From: Hepatocystis sp. ex Piliocolobus tephrosceles
Lineage: Eukaryota; Apicomplexa; Aconoidasida; Haemosporida; Plasmodiidae
NCBI GenBank assembly: GCA_902459845.2
Contig: CABPSV020000021.1
Span: forward strand, 25,248 to 47,330
Length of the DNA: 22,083 nt
Reading direction: 5' to 3'
How positions within the stretch are numbered: the stretch's first letter is position 1; each line of letters starts with the position of its first letter. Below, piece after piece: positions 10,001 through 18,230 of the stretch. A program made the position numbers and the translations under genes. Below the pieces are notes generated by a model. The model searched no databases and was not told where the DNA came from. It was given only the letters and a program-made list of their open reading frames with translations.

Positions 10001-11955
10001 GCAAAAGTGACTCAAAACAAGTAGATTCAAATGCAAAACAAAAAACGAGAAAAACATATATAAATAAAGAATCAAGCATAATAAAATCTGATTTGTATAT
10101 AGATAAAGAGAAGTACTACACTTCTTTTAATCAAATCGAAGAAAATAAAAAGTTGAATAATAAGAAAAAATATATCAACGCAAATAATACGACTAGAACA
10201 CAATTGGAAAGAAATAATAACAATAATCACATTTTTAGTTTGAATAAACAAACGACAGAAAATGTTAACCCATTTAATAATGGTGATATTGATAGTGATA
10301 ATGATTATGGTTATGATCTTGGTTATGATCGTGGTAGTGATAACAATATTAACGAGTATGGTGAAGAAAATACTAAAAGTAGTAACATACAAAAGAGAAA
10401 TACCGAAGATACGATTATAAAACATATAAAGGAAGATGTTACATACTACGAAAATGTAGTTAATACTATTAACGACAATAAAAATAACAAATCGGATAAT
10501 CCTATGAATAACAATTTTTTGAATAAAAATAATTTTTTTTTGTTGAAAAAAAAAGGAGAAGATAATAGACTAAACAAATGGCTAAATAAAATAAATGAAA
10601 GAGAAAAAGAAAAAAAAAAAAAAATCCAAGAAAAAAAAAACGAATGTTTAAAAAAAGAATTATCAAGTTGTACTTTTCATCCAAATATAAAAAGTAATAA
10701 AGACATTAAGGTTAGTAATGTTAATAAGAGTGATAATGTAACTGGTTCTGTTAGGAAAAATCATATAGATATCAATAACAGAAAAAACAACATAAAAAAA
10801 ATAAATTCGTACAACCCAAATACTTTTTCTACTCTCGATAATAATTATAACTACAAGCTTCAACACGATAGAGAATCAAGTGTCAACTCAGTGGGTAGTA
10901 ACAATAATAACAATAATAATAAAAATAATAATAAAAATAATAATAACAATAATAATAACAATAATAGTTATTATGATAAAAAAAAAAATTGGGAAACAGA
11001 TCACTCGCCAGACCCAAACAATAATCTAAACATTAACCCAACAAAACGGAGAAGTAATAGTATGATGAAACTAAACAATAATAAAAATAATTATGCACAA
11101 GTACATAGTTATGGTATACAAAATAATAACAATAATTTATTTTATGATTTAGGTCATAAAAATATAAATGAAAAAAAAAAAAACAATATAGATACTACAC
11201 ATTATAGAAATAACACAACAAGTAATACGAGAAAATATATGCAAAAAGGAAAAACACATGAACAGGAGCGGGAACAGGAAGAAAAATATAAACAAGAACA
11301 TTTAAGACATAAGCTACAATCACAACAACTTGATAGTGACGAAGATGCTGCACATGGTACTAACCACCATAACAATACATGTTACTATGGTGATACTGAC
11401 TGGATTATAAAAAAAAATATAGACCGAAATAAAATTTTATATTTAAAAGCAATGAAACATAAAGAAGAATTAAAAAAAAAAAAAATATTATATGATAAAA
11501 TTCGAGAAGATAAAGAAAAAAAAGAATGTAAATTTCAGCCTGTAATAAATGAAAATGTTAAAATATATTTAAATGAACATCCGAACGGGTATGATAAAAC
11601 AGTAAATAGAATAAAAAAAGGAGTTGAAGAAAATAAAAGAATTCATGATTTTAAAGAATGTCGTATTCCTGTTAGTTATAAAAATAAAAATAAACATGTA
11701 GTATCGACTGCGTCAGTACCATCACCATTTAGCTTCGATAAAGGATTATATAAAGTTAAAATAAAACCAGTTTGTTTTGAAAAAAAAATAAAAATATCAG
11801 ATAGTAAAGTTGCATTATTGGCTATTCGTGAAGATGAAGACCCTTTATACATTGTTGATATATTCTGTAAAATACATGCAATTAAAAATAAAGATAAGCA
11901 AGTACTATATCAATATATACTTGACGAAATGGACAAAATGGGGATAAAAATTTGA
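7099..11955 (+). CDS. Large Asn-rich protein with CxFxP motifs and a conserved-looking C-terminal tail, function unknown
   Basis: A single uninterrupted frame of 1618 residues. The ATG follows an in-frame TGA two codons upstream. The N-terminal 90 residues look folded (KLKSILLELNILIDRTKLIN...FVFLLMYDRQ). Most of the middle is Asn/Asp/Lys/Ser low complexity: an acidic DDNDGDDNGDDNGDDD patch, a KNDEND-type array, three 22-residue repeats and an Asn tract. A Lys-rich helix leads to a Cys-Thr-Phe-His-Pro motif at residue 1191; a second, Cys-Lys-Phe-Gln-Pro, is at 1477, each preceded by a basic coiled-coil stretch. The last 48 residues (VALLAIREDEDPLYIVDIFC...) resemble a tail (I-x-V-x-E/D-x-D-x-P then F-C-x-x-H) that I associate with long protist proteins, some cytoskeletal. 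That likeness is from memory and is only suggestive. I assign no function. Confidence 0.92.
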   Translation: METKTATLSNNRVYYKEKETALTKLKSILLELNILIDRTKLINCMDDDFVFSLINNVNDGFVKKIHDLLIDKKNNVIPEDELKDFVFLLMYDRQNKFKHDSLITTNNKNSTNRLNVSNVTAMDNITTDNSTIVTTNCVVTDTDIKDDNDGDDNGDDNGDDDCPIKNEVTNIINKINKFYYYIKFFKFEKKSNQTNGYHSNFEKSIRTILGNTITIQINENKKNNLKKSNTYTNYFNDSKQYFDKNNSLTVNKINNPSCTHMDDKNEVSNNLDDSTYNNSIENKNSTSQNNSYNISMNSYNNLKDSRNMNQKCIIDNFGNNVVSQLHNQMEHTKGYINKHVKVDIKISGDNYTNDYFQPNPIDKKKTKSFYNNNESDRDGDFGNNYKNDENDKNDENDKNDKNDKNDKNDENDENDKNDKNNENDGNDKNDENDENDGNGKNDDVSIKISDGYFNKSQSFINPDVSTAEYYSPMLTYNKSLIQTQPKDNTFILTKHKHNCDSLNVDTEDIENSSQLYYDSNNYKKKEKINEQEIGTYYEKSSSESSICAYVDNKTITNESAVYMIDNNNGGYEKYQDNDDHINNVNHSEDQKNDKKLNYSMNDSGNSEHNSFIKYNEHFNISQRVINDIDNKEVSDDVYDDKPKDIHDERHTLKYKQNLKDGKIYINNSLNNYEKYSEQSGKNANNYVNSPLNNYEKYSEQSGRNANNYVNIPLNNYEKYSEHSGKNANNYASSHNKSDEYEKYSKEKEQCKTPLNEQIAINDKNSKINKDTSLNIKKEINHSNKDNSNGSSNMYNLHNVEKRNPNNYKRDHTHEYNNYYYDTEQDNKLGTDMDEQINMHNTSMSIYKSNNYYNYKNKNILDQSDNSNYNMSKNEIHNLDTQKYEHDHNYIDTNDNFISANHDKKVRQNYRDSSRFNNMDVYDNAYELRETGMLDTINDNMFHNNLNDSSFSHKSYEPIICSGDFNNFSKSDSKQVDSNAKQKTRKTYINKESSIIKSDLYIDKEKYYTSFNQIEENKKLNNKKKYINANNTTRTQLERNNNNNHIFSLNKQTTENVNPFNNGDIDSDNDYGYDLGYDRGSDNNINEYGEENTKSSNIQKRNTEDTIIKHIKEDVTYYENVVNTINDNKNNKSDNPMNNNFLNKNNFFLLKKKGEDNRLNKWLNKINEREKEKKKKIQEKKNECLKKELSSCTFHPNIKSNKDIKVSNVNKSDNVTGSVRKNHIDINNRKNNIKKINSYNPNTFSTLDNNYNYKLQHDRESSVNSVGSNNNNNNNKNNNKNNNNNNNNNNSYYDKKKNWETDHSPDPNNNLNINPTKRRSNSMMKLNNNKNNYAQVHSYGIQNNNNNLFYDLGHKNINEKKKNNIDTTHYRNNTTSNTRKYMQKGKTHEQEREQEEKYKQEHLRHKLQSQQLDSDEDAAHGTNHHNNTCYYGDTDWIIKKNIDRNKILYLKAMKHKEELKKKKILYDKIREDKEKKECKFQPVINENVKIYLNEHPNGYDKTVNRIKKGVEENKRIHDFKECRIPVSYKNKNKHVVSTASVPSPFSFDKGLYKVKIKPVCFEKKIKISDSKVALLAIREDEDPLYIVDIFCKIHAIKNKDKQVLYQYILDEMDKMGIKI
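8250..8420 (+). repeat. Asn/Asp/Lys coding repeat (aatgataagaacgat-type)
   Basis: A tandem array of aatgat(a/g)a(g/a) units within the Asn-rich gene encodes alternating Lys-Asn-Asp and Glu-Asn-Asp triplets, with a few Gly-Asn-Asp. It lies at about residues 385-440. Such arrays are prone to length variation. Confidence 0.9.
9100..9297 (+). repeat. Three in-frame 66-bp repeats (22 residues each)
   Basis: The unit encodes (S/P)LNNYEKYSEQSGKNANNY plus four variable residues. The copies are nearly identical at the DNA level, with changes Gln to His and Lys to Arg. They span residues 668-733 of the Asn-rich protein. Confidence 0.95.
10897..10965 (+). repeat. Asn homopolymer-type tract (AAT/AAC repeat)
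   Basis: A run of Asn codons interrupted by single Lys codons, followed by Ser-Tyr-Tyr. It separates the two CxFxP-motif regions of the large protein. Confidence 0.9.
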
Positions 11956-12024
11956 CTCACTGAAAATGTACTTGGTTTTTTTACCGTCTTTTATTACATT
12001 GTACTGTAATGTAATATACTATGT

Positions 12025-12073
<49 letters not shown>

Positions 12074-12149
12074 TTTTGCTCATTCAGTTATTCAGTTATT
12101 TAGCTATAATTATACTAGTTATTTTATTTATTTTTACTCGCTTTTGTTC

Positions 12150-12181
<32 letters not shown>

Positions 12182-12312
12182 AGTTTAATTTTTTTAGTAT
12201 TTTTATTTTTTTTTTTGTCTTTATGAATTACATTACCATATTATTGCTTCATTTGCGTAAAAATCAGTTAATACATGTATGTGTATATATAATATGACAT
12301 GATGTATAACCA

Positions 12313-12349
<37 letters not shown>

Positions 12350-12526
12350 CCACGTTTTTATTTCAGTTATTTACTTAATTTGGCTTTCTAAGTAACAGAT
12401 AAGTATACATACGAGTTTTGTTCACACTATATCGTCATTGATAGTGTTCGTCTTTTAACAAAAATGCCTATTGCAAATAAAAAGATGTATATATATATAT
12501 ATATGTGTACTTTTTTCTAACAGTTT
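11956..12526. other. 3' flank of the Asn-rich gene
   Basis: It holds T tracts at 12026-12071 (46 nt) and about 12315-12347, an A tract near 12152-12179, and a short hairpin at 12424-12447 (acactat paired with atagtgt, 10-nt loop). No coding sequence is supported. Confidence 0.6.
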
Positions 12527-13272
12527 TTACTTTATTTTTTTTAAGCGTGAATACATATATGAAAGAACTTCTGTAGTGTACAACCTGTTAGTTACGAACA
12601 CATATAAAAACGAAACGTAAAATTTGCTAATTTTGTTAAAAAGTTATAAAAAGAAGCAAAAGCCTTAAATGTGAGGAAATATTATTCAAAATATGTACAG
12701 TCTAAAGTTTAATATAAATGTATATATTTGCAAATATATAAAATAAAAAAGGAGGCCGTTAATTCATATGTATGTGTGTATATATGCACTTACAAATGTA
12801 ACATTAGGTTATGCAGCATGAGCAAACGGCAATACTTTTTTCCATTCTCATAATCTGTAATATAAATCCAAAATATGTACATATATATATATATACACAT
12901 TAAATATATATTTATTTTATACTATTTTATTCAAAAGTTTTTTTTAATAATTCATTAAACAAATATAAGACACTATTTTAACTTAATCATATTTTAAAAT
13001 TACAAAAAAAAAAAAAAAAAAGTAAAATAAATAGAAAAATATAATGAAAAATATAATAAAAAATAAAATAACACATATACCTTATTATTTTTTTTTTGGT
13101 ATCTTACTTTATTTTGTTTGTACTGTATTATTGTTTTTTTTTTTTTACATCAACAAAAAGGCCTTTTTAACATTTATTCATTTCATGCAGAAACGAATGC
13201 ATTTTTTTTTTTTTTTTTTTTTAAACTAGCTATACTTTACTTTCATTATACCGTTTGGTTTATCAATAAATT
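12527..13272 (-). CDS. Candidate exons of a cryptic spliced gene, incomplete at the 5' end
   Basis: Three minus-strand blocks join in frame: 13272-13252 (FIDKPN plus one base), 12854-12794 (YENGKKYCRLLMLHNLMLH) and 12626-12527 (KFYVSFLYVFVTNRLYTTEV... ending SRLKKIK and TAA). The middle block has an excellent acceptor (TATATTACAG) and donor (GTAAGT) and is about a third G+C, far above its flanks. The third block has two usable in-frame acceptors (before 12626 or before 12584). I could not find a start exon and recognise no family. The same middle block also reads on the plus strand (ATG, then QHEQTAILFSILII), with weaker splice sites. Open stretches of 20-30 codons are common by chance in such DNA, so this is only a candidate. 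Confidence 0.28.
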
Positions 13273-13328
13273 CTATAGCTTAAGATATTTTGTTTAAATA
13301 AATAAAGCACACGAATAAACTATTATAT

Positions 13329-13366
<38 letters not shown>

Positions 13367-13724
13367 CAAAAAAATAGCTTTATCTCAAATCGATATATAG
13401 TAGTAATATTATTACTGACATTATTCGCTGACAATGATATGCGATTTTCTCTTTTTTTTTTTTTATTTAAGTTTTTTAAACAATAAACTAATTTTATGAT
13501 TTTTAGTATATATTAAAAAGCATTTTTTTAAATTTTTTGTTTTACTATTTGACTTCTTTAGATTCAAATTACCTAAGTAATTAAGAAAATAAAAAAAAAA
13601 GTAACTACCTTTATGTAGGTATGTATGTAGCTATGCATGTATTTTTTTTTTTTTTTAATTTTATGCGTTATTGCGCATTTTTACATTAGTTTATACCAAT
13701 TTGTGCCATTTGTACAATTTATAT

Positions 13725-13774
<50 letters not shown>

Positions 13775-13892
13775 CGTAGCAGTTTTTTTATGTACCATTA
13801 CATCTTTACCTTTATTTGCCCCTACCACCACCTCTGTTTGTTTCTATTTTTTAAAACATCACCATATTTATACATTTTTGTTACTTTTTAAA
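13273..13892. promoter_or_regulatory. Upstream region of the SUMO-activating enzyme gene
   Basis: It contains an A tract followed by (AT)n (13329-13366), a T tract near 13451-13464 and a 48-nt T tract at 13727-13774, about 120 bp before the start codon. An in-frame extension from an ATG at 13671 would read through this T tract as poly-Phe and is not believed. No specific promoter element can be named. Confidence 0.5.
13727..13774 (+). repeat. 48-nt poly-T tract upstream of AOS1
   Basis: An uninterrupted T homopolymer on the coding strand, 118 bp before the start codon. Tracts of this kind are expected to exclude nucleosomes; that role is inferred here. Confidence 0.9.
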
Positions 13893-15041
13893 ATGGAAGT
13901 TATTAACGAATCAGAAAAAAACAAGATTTTTGACCGACAGTTAAGATTATGGGGAGTGAAAGCCCAAAATCGTATGATGAATGCGAATGTACTTATTGCT
14001 GGGTTGAGTGGGATAAATATTGAAATTTGTAAAAATTTAATTTTAAATGGAATTAATATAACAATAATTGATGATAACATTGTAGATGAAGAGTTAGTAG
14101 AAAATGTTTTTTTTTTAAACAAAAAAGATCTTGATAAATTTGTTTGTATACCGATATTTAAAGAATTAAAAAGTATAAACCAATTAATAAATATTAAAGC
14201 ATATATTGGACGAATAGATATAGAAAATGGTTCTATTATTATTGATGAGGAGTTAGTATATAACGAAAATAAAACAAACGACAATACCACTAAAAACGAC
14301 AATACCAACACAAGTATAATACTAAGCGAAAAACGAAATTTGTGTTACAAAATCGATGACTATATTTCTAACTATACTTGTGTTTGTATTTCTTGTGAAG
14401 AACATCCACTATATAAATTAACAAACATAAATGACCAATGTCATAACAAAAATATCGGATGTTTTGCAACAATGTGTAATGGGAAGTTTGCTTTTTTATT
14501 TTCAGATTTCGGTCAATACATTATGGAGGAATCATATTATAAAACAAAAGAAAAAGAAAAAACAGAACCAATCAAACATAAACAACTTAATGATAGTACT
14601 AACCATACTGGTCAAAATAGCAATAACATAAACAACAACATAAACACAACTGCGGAAACTTTTAAAATCGAATATTCACCTTTATCACATGTTTTAAATG
14701 TACCCTTTGAAAAGTTTGATAAAAAAACGAATCAAATTATTTTTTATTTATTTGCTTTAATACTATTCGAACAAGATAAAAAATTTGAAAAAAAAAATAA
14801 AATCATTAATGAACAAGATTTTATACAATTTTGTCAAAATTTTTCTTTATTAAAAAATGAACAATATTTAAAAGAAGTATCGAAAATGTATAAAATTAAT
14901 TTTTGTTTATCCTCATCAATTATGGGAGGAGTAACATCACAAGAAATTAGGAAGTTTGTATCTAAACAACATGAATCAATACCTAACTTTTGTGTGTTTG
15001 ATATGAATCAAAATATTGTCTGTACTTCTATGATTACATAA
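13893..15041 (+). CDS. AOS1: SUMO-activating enzyme E1 subunit 1 (Aos1/SAE1)
   Basis: A single-exon frame of 382 residues. Aos1 is the ThiF/HesA-fold partner of Uba2; together they adenylate SUMO with ATP before thioester transfer to Ubc9. Visible landmarks are FDRQLRLWG at residues 13-21, which matches the conserved FDRQ-type start of the family (YDRQIRLWG in human SAE1) and holds the Arg fingers. Next comes the nucleotide-binding stretch GLSGINIEICKNLILNG at 37-53, and the C-terminal block MGGVTSQEIRKFVSKQ from 344, equivalent to VGGILAQEIVKAL in human. The catalytic Cys is expected in Uba2, not here. Asn/Thr-rich inserts near residues 125-145 and 230-255 account for most of the extra length over human SAE1 (346). 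I chose the ATG at 13893 because it directly precedes the conserved start; upstream residues would be poly-Phe. The longer NEDD8 E1 subunit (APPBP1/ULA1) is excluded by size. Confidence 0.95.
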   Translation: MEVINESEKNKIFDRQLRLWGVKAQNRMMNANVLIAGLSGINIEICKNLILNGINITIIDDNIVDEELVENVFFLNKKDLDKFVCIPIFKELKSINQLINIKAYIGRIDIENGSIIIDEELVYNENKTNDNTTKNDNTNTSIILSEKRNLCYKIDDYISNYTCVCISCEEHPLYKLTNINDQCHNKNIGCFATMCNGKFAFLFSDFGQYIMEESYYKTKEKEKTEPIKHKQLNDSTNHTGQNSNNINNNINTTAETFKIEYSPLSHVLNVPFEKFDKKTNQIIFYLFALILFEQDKKFEKKNKIINEQDFIQFCQNFSLLKNEQYLKEVSKMYKINFCLSSSIMGGVTSQEIRKFVSKQHESIPNFCVFDMNQNIVCTSMIT

Positions 15042-15135
15042 TAAATATTTTTTTTTTTTTTTTTTTTTTTTTCTTATTTTGTTTTAAACGAGACATACAT
15101 CAATATAGGGTTCTGTATATATGTTCGTACGAACG

Positions 15136-15176
<41 letters not shown>

Positions 15177-15629
15177 CATATTTAAAAAAAAGAAAGAAAA
15201 AAAAAAGTATAAGTACCTAAACCGCACATACAACTGAAGGAGTTATGTACAAGCTACTAAAGAACACGGATTTTTGGCTTTTTAAATTATTTACATTTAA
15301 AAAAAAAAAGAAATAAGAGAATATATCTGTATATAAGTGTATTATGTATATGTGTATATGTATGTCTAATAAGAAACATGTACCCCAAAAAAAAAATATG
15401 TACATACATGCATATATTACGTAAATTGCATTTGTTATAAATTAATATATGACAATATGTATGATATGTAATGCGATGGCTATTTATTTTTTTTTATCTC
15501 CTACCCCCTCCCTCTTATGACTACTCTTGTATGCGTACACATATATATAGGTACTTATGCACATATATATATATATATATTACATAATTTTAATATTTTT
15601 TATATTTTAATTTTATGTTTTACGTTTTA

Positions 15630-15668
<39 letters not shown>

Positions 15669-15835
15669 TAGTTTAAAAGTTTTCGATGTGCGTACATAAG
15701 GCAATTCGCATAATGCATATATATACACATAATAATATACACTTTACATAAACTTATATATAGTAATATGTACATAATATATTTTAATTTTTTCTATATC
15801 ATATGAAATTATGCACATGTGTCCCATATACATAC

Positions 15836-15869
<34 letters not shown>

Positions 15870-16028
15870 TTATGTCGCGTTATTTATAAGATTACTTTTT
15901 TAATAAAACTATTTTTTTTTTATGGCTTTAAAATTTTTTTATATATTTTTTTAGTACAATTGTATATGAACGTTTTTAAAAATATCTCAGTAATCAAAAA
16001 TGTTTTAAGAAATTTTTACTAATCGTCC

Positions 16029-16067
16029 ATTCAAATATTTACGTGTATATATGTATAAGTATTTGAA

Positions 16068-16068
<1 letters not shown>
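16029..16068. repeat. Inverted repeat with about 13-bp arms
   Basis: The arm attcaaatattta at 16029-16041 pairs with taagtatttgaat at 16056-16068 with one G-T wobble, leaving a 14-nt loop. It lies in the AOS1-TFIIF beta intergenic region. Confidence 0.75.
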
Positions 16069-16101
<33 letters not shown>

Positions 16102-16692
16102 TTACAAAATTATTTCATTTAACTGTGTCAAAATTTTATTATAAAAATTAGCATTTATTTTTTTTAATTTTAAAAAAGCACCTTTTTCCTCTTTTCAAAC
16201 ATTTAAGTAAATATATATATATATATATATGCACTGTTGTTAATTACTATTTGTTATACAACATACGGACTTAGTACTTACCAATTTACCAAAGTTTATG
16301 AATTTTATTTTTATTTTATTTTTTTTTTTTCTTTAATCTGCTTTTCAAAAAATTAAACCGTTTTGGGACATAAGTGCGTATATATATATGTTAAACATAA
16401 ACTATAACTTGTCAATATAATTAATAATTCTTTTTTTAAATTCTTTTTTGAACATAGTTAATACATATTTGATGAAATTGTTTTTTCCTCTTGCCTATTT
16501 CTTTTTTTTTTTTTTTTTTTTCAAAGAAAAAAGTAAAAAAAAAAGAAGCTTACTTAACCTTTGTATATATATAATTAACGATTACTTATTTGGTCCTTAT
16601 GAAAATAAAACTTTTGAATTTATGTTAAAATTTAAATTAACTTTTTTCTTTAAATATTAAAAATTTTGCCATTTCAATTATGAACGTTTAAC

Positions 16693-16804
16693 CGTATTAG
16701 TATGTAAACGTATGAGCATGTAAACGTATGAGCATGTAAACGTATTAGTATGTAAACGTATAAGCATGTAAACGTATTAGCATGTAAACGTATGAACATG
16801 TAGT
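16693..16804. repeat. 16-bp tandem repeat, seven units, upstream of TFIIF beta
   Basis: The unit is cgtatgagcatgtaaa, with variants at positions 6, 8 and 9 (attag, ataag, atgaa; gcatg or gtatg). The array ends 235 bp before the ATG at 17040. It is richer in G+C than its surroundings. Confidence 0.92.
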
Positions 16805-17039
16805 AAAACGAACACATTCTGATTTATATACTCAAAAAAGCAAATGCTAAAATTATAACAGCGAAACTACTATTTCATTTTATTTATTTTTATTTATTTT
16901 TATTTATTTATTTTTTTTTTTTTAAGTCCTAATATTATACTATTTTACACCCATATACGTATATTTACATGTATTTTTATGTCTCCTTTTTTGTTTTAGT
17001 CTGATCATGTACAAAAAAAAATAAAACAACAATTTAAAA

Positions 17040-18230
17040 ATGATAAATAATAAAAATAATGATATAACAATAAAAACAGCTTCGAAAACTAAAAACATAA
17101 AGTTACTAAAAGTACCTAAGTTTGTTTCAAATAAATGGCTTCAACATAAAGATAAAGACATTGTTGGTTTACTTGACATAAACAATGAAGATATATGCAG
17201 TTTATATATTCAGAAAGATGAGAGTGATGATGTTAAAAAATTAAAATGTAATAAAAATAAAATAGTAAATACATATATATTAAAACAAAATAAAATATAT
17301 TTCAATGACAGTACTGATAATACTACTACAACTACTGATATTAATACTACTACTACTACTACTACCACTACTACTACTAGTAATAATAATAATAAAAATG
17401 TAACTAATACATCAAATAATAATGCGAGTAATAAATCAAATGAAAATATTATTCAAAATAAAATTAATACAAATATAAATAACTCTGATGAAAATAACAA
17501 TGAACAAGGAGATAAAGAAAAAAATTCTATTTTATGTACAAATATTATAAAATGCTGTGATAATACATATGCATTTTTACCAACATTGGATGCTGATTAT
17601 TCATCAGTTTTAAAAGAAAGGCATTATAAAACAAATGTTAAAAAGGATAGGTATACAATAATAGAAACGAGAAATGAAGAACATATTGATTCAACTCATA
17701 CTTTGTTTAAATATTATACACCTGATGATATTACAAATAATATTAATACTAATACCACTAATAATAATAATAATAATACCACTAATAATAATAATAATAA
17801 TAACACCACTAATAATAATAATAATAATAAAAATATAAAAAGTGGTAAAAGAACATATGATGAAATTAATAATTTTAATACTAATAGTGATACTAATAAA
17901 AATATTAATACATATATTATTAATTCGAATAACTCTTATAATAATATTAATACTAGTAGTAGTAATATGAATAACACAAGTGTAATGCCAGTAATCACTT
18001 CAAAATATAAAATGAAACAATCTAAAAAAATGAATGTTATCGACTTAGATAAAACAAAAATTAGTATGTTTAAAATGTTTGAAAACGAAGGTAAAAAGGG
18101 AGTACCTTTTTCTTTATTTACCAAAAACTTCAACATACCTACTAATTATATAAAAAATATATTAGAAGAAATAGCCGTAAAAAGAAAAAGACCTACAGAT
18201 AAAAAACCTGTATACTTTTTAAAGGATTAA
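17040..18230 (+). CDS. Transcription initiation factor TFIIF beta subunit (RAP30-like)
   Basis: A single exon of 396 residues. TFIIF joins RNA polymerase II at promoters; the beta subunit pairs with RAP74 through an N-terminal beta-barrel and carries a C-terminal winged helix. Residues 22-33 (LLKVPKFVSNKW) followed by IVGLLDI match the family start, which in human is WLVKVPKYLSQQW then VGKLRI. The block IIKCCDNTYAFLPTLDADYS fits the middle segment that in human precedes the linker. The last 56 residues (341-396: ISMFKMFENEGKKGVPFSLF ... IPTNYIKNILEEIAV ... YFLKD) match the winged helix, which in human reads DLVDITKQPVVYLKEILKEI. Thr/Asn-rich low-complexity inserts (about residues 95-150 and 237-320) make it longer than human RAP30 (249). 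The start is the first ATG before the conserved block. Identity is good; no partner gene is in the window. Confidence 0.88.
   Translation: MINNKNNDITIKTASKTKNIKLLKVPKFVSNKWLQHKDKDIVGLLDINNEDICSLYIQKDESDDVKKLKCNKNKIVNTYILKQNKIYFNDSTDNTTTTTDINTTTTTTTTTTTSNNNNKNVTNTSNNNASNKSNENIIQNKINTNINNSDENNNEQGDKEKNSILCTNIIKCCDNTYAFLPTLDADYSSVLKERHYKTNVKKDRYTIIETRNEEHIDSTHTLFKYYTPDDITNNINTNTTNNNNNNTTNNNNNNNTTNNNNNNKNIKSGKRTYDEINNFNTNSDTNKNINTYIINSNNSYNNINTSSSNMNNTSVMPVITSKYKMKQSKKMNVIDLDKTKISMFKMFENEGKKGVPFSLFTKNFNIPTNYIKNILEEIAVKRKRPTDKKPVYFLKD
17317..17400 (+). repeat. Thr (ACT) and Asn (AAT) coding repeats in TFIIF beta
   Basis: Runs of act/acc codons followed by aat codons lie between the two halves of the N-terminal domain. 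A second Asn-Thr array is at about 17748-17832. Both are in-frame trinucleotide repeats and likely length-variable. Confidence 0.9.

Larger units (their letters stand above)
15042..17039. other. 2-kb intergenic region between AOS1 and the TFIIF beta gene
   Basis: It holds a T tract just after the AOS1 stop (about 15050-15072), (AT)n runs at 15139-15173, about 15841-15867 and near 16211-16230, a 12-bp perfect palindrome at 15123-15134, a 13-bp-stem inverted repeat at 16029-16068 and a 16-bp tandem array at 16693-16804. Short frames at 15245-15316, 15955-16022 and 16448-16660 read as somewhat protein-like but are unsupported. No gene is called. Confidence 0.6.

Noticed and set aside
13044..13229. 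Plus-strand 61-codon frame
   Set aside because: It is dominated by poly-Phe from T tracts. The good acceptor-like CATGCAG inside it was noted but leads straight into poly-T and a stop.
13671..13892. N-terminal extension of 74 residues on AOS1
   Set aside because: It reads through a 48-nt T tract as poly-Phe and has no family counterpart. The ATG at 13893 directly precedes the conserved start.
15245..15316. Plus-strand 23-codon frame MYKLLKNTDFWLFKLF...
   Set aside because: It is short, ends in poly-Lys from an A tract, and has no donor or acceptor; chance frames of this size are common here.
15819..16022. Plus-strand 67-codon frame
   Set aside because: It starts with an (AT)n-derived Tyr-Ile run. 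Only the last 22 codons look coding-like, and no partner exon was found.
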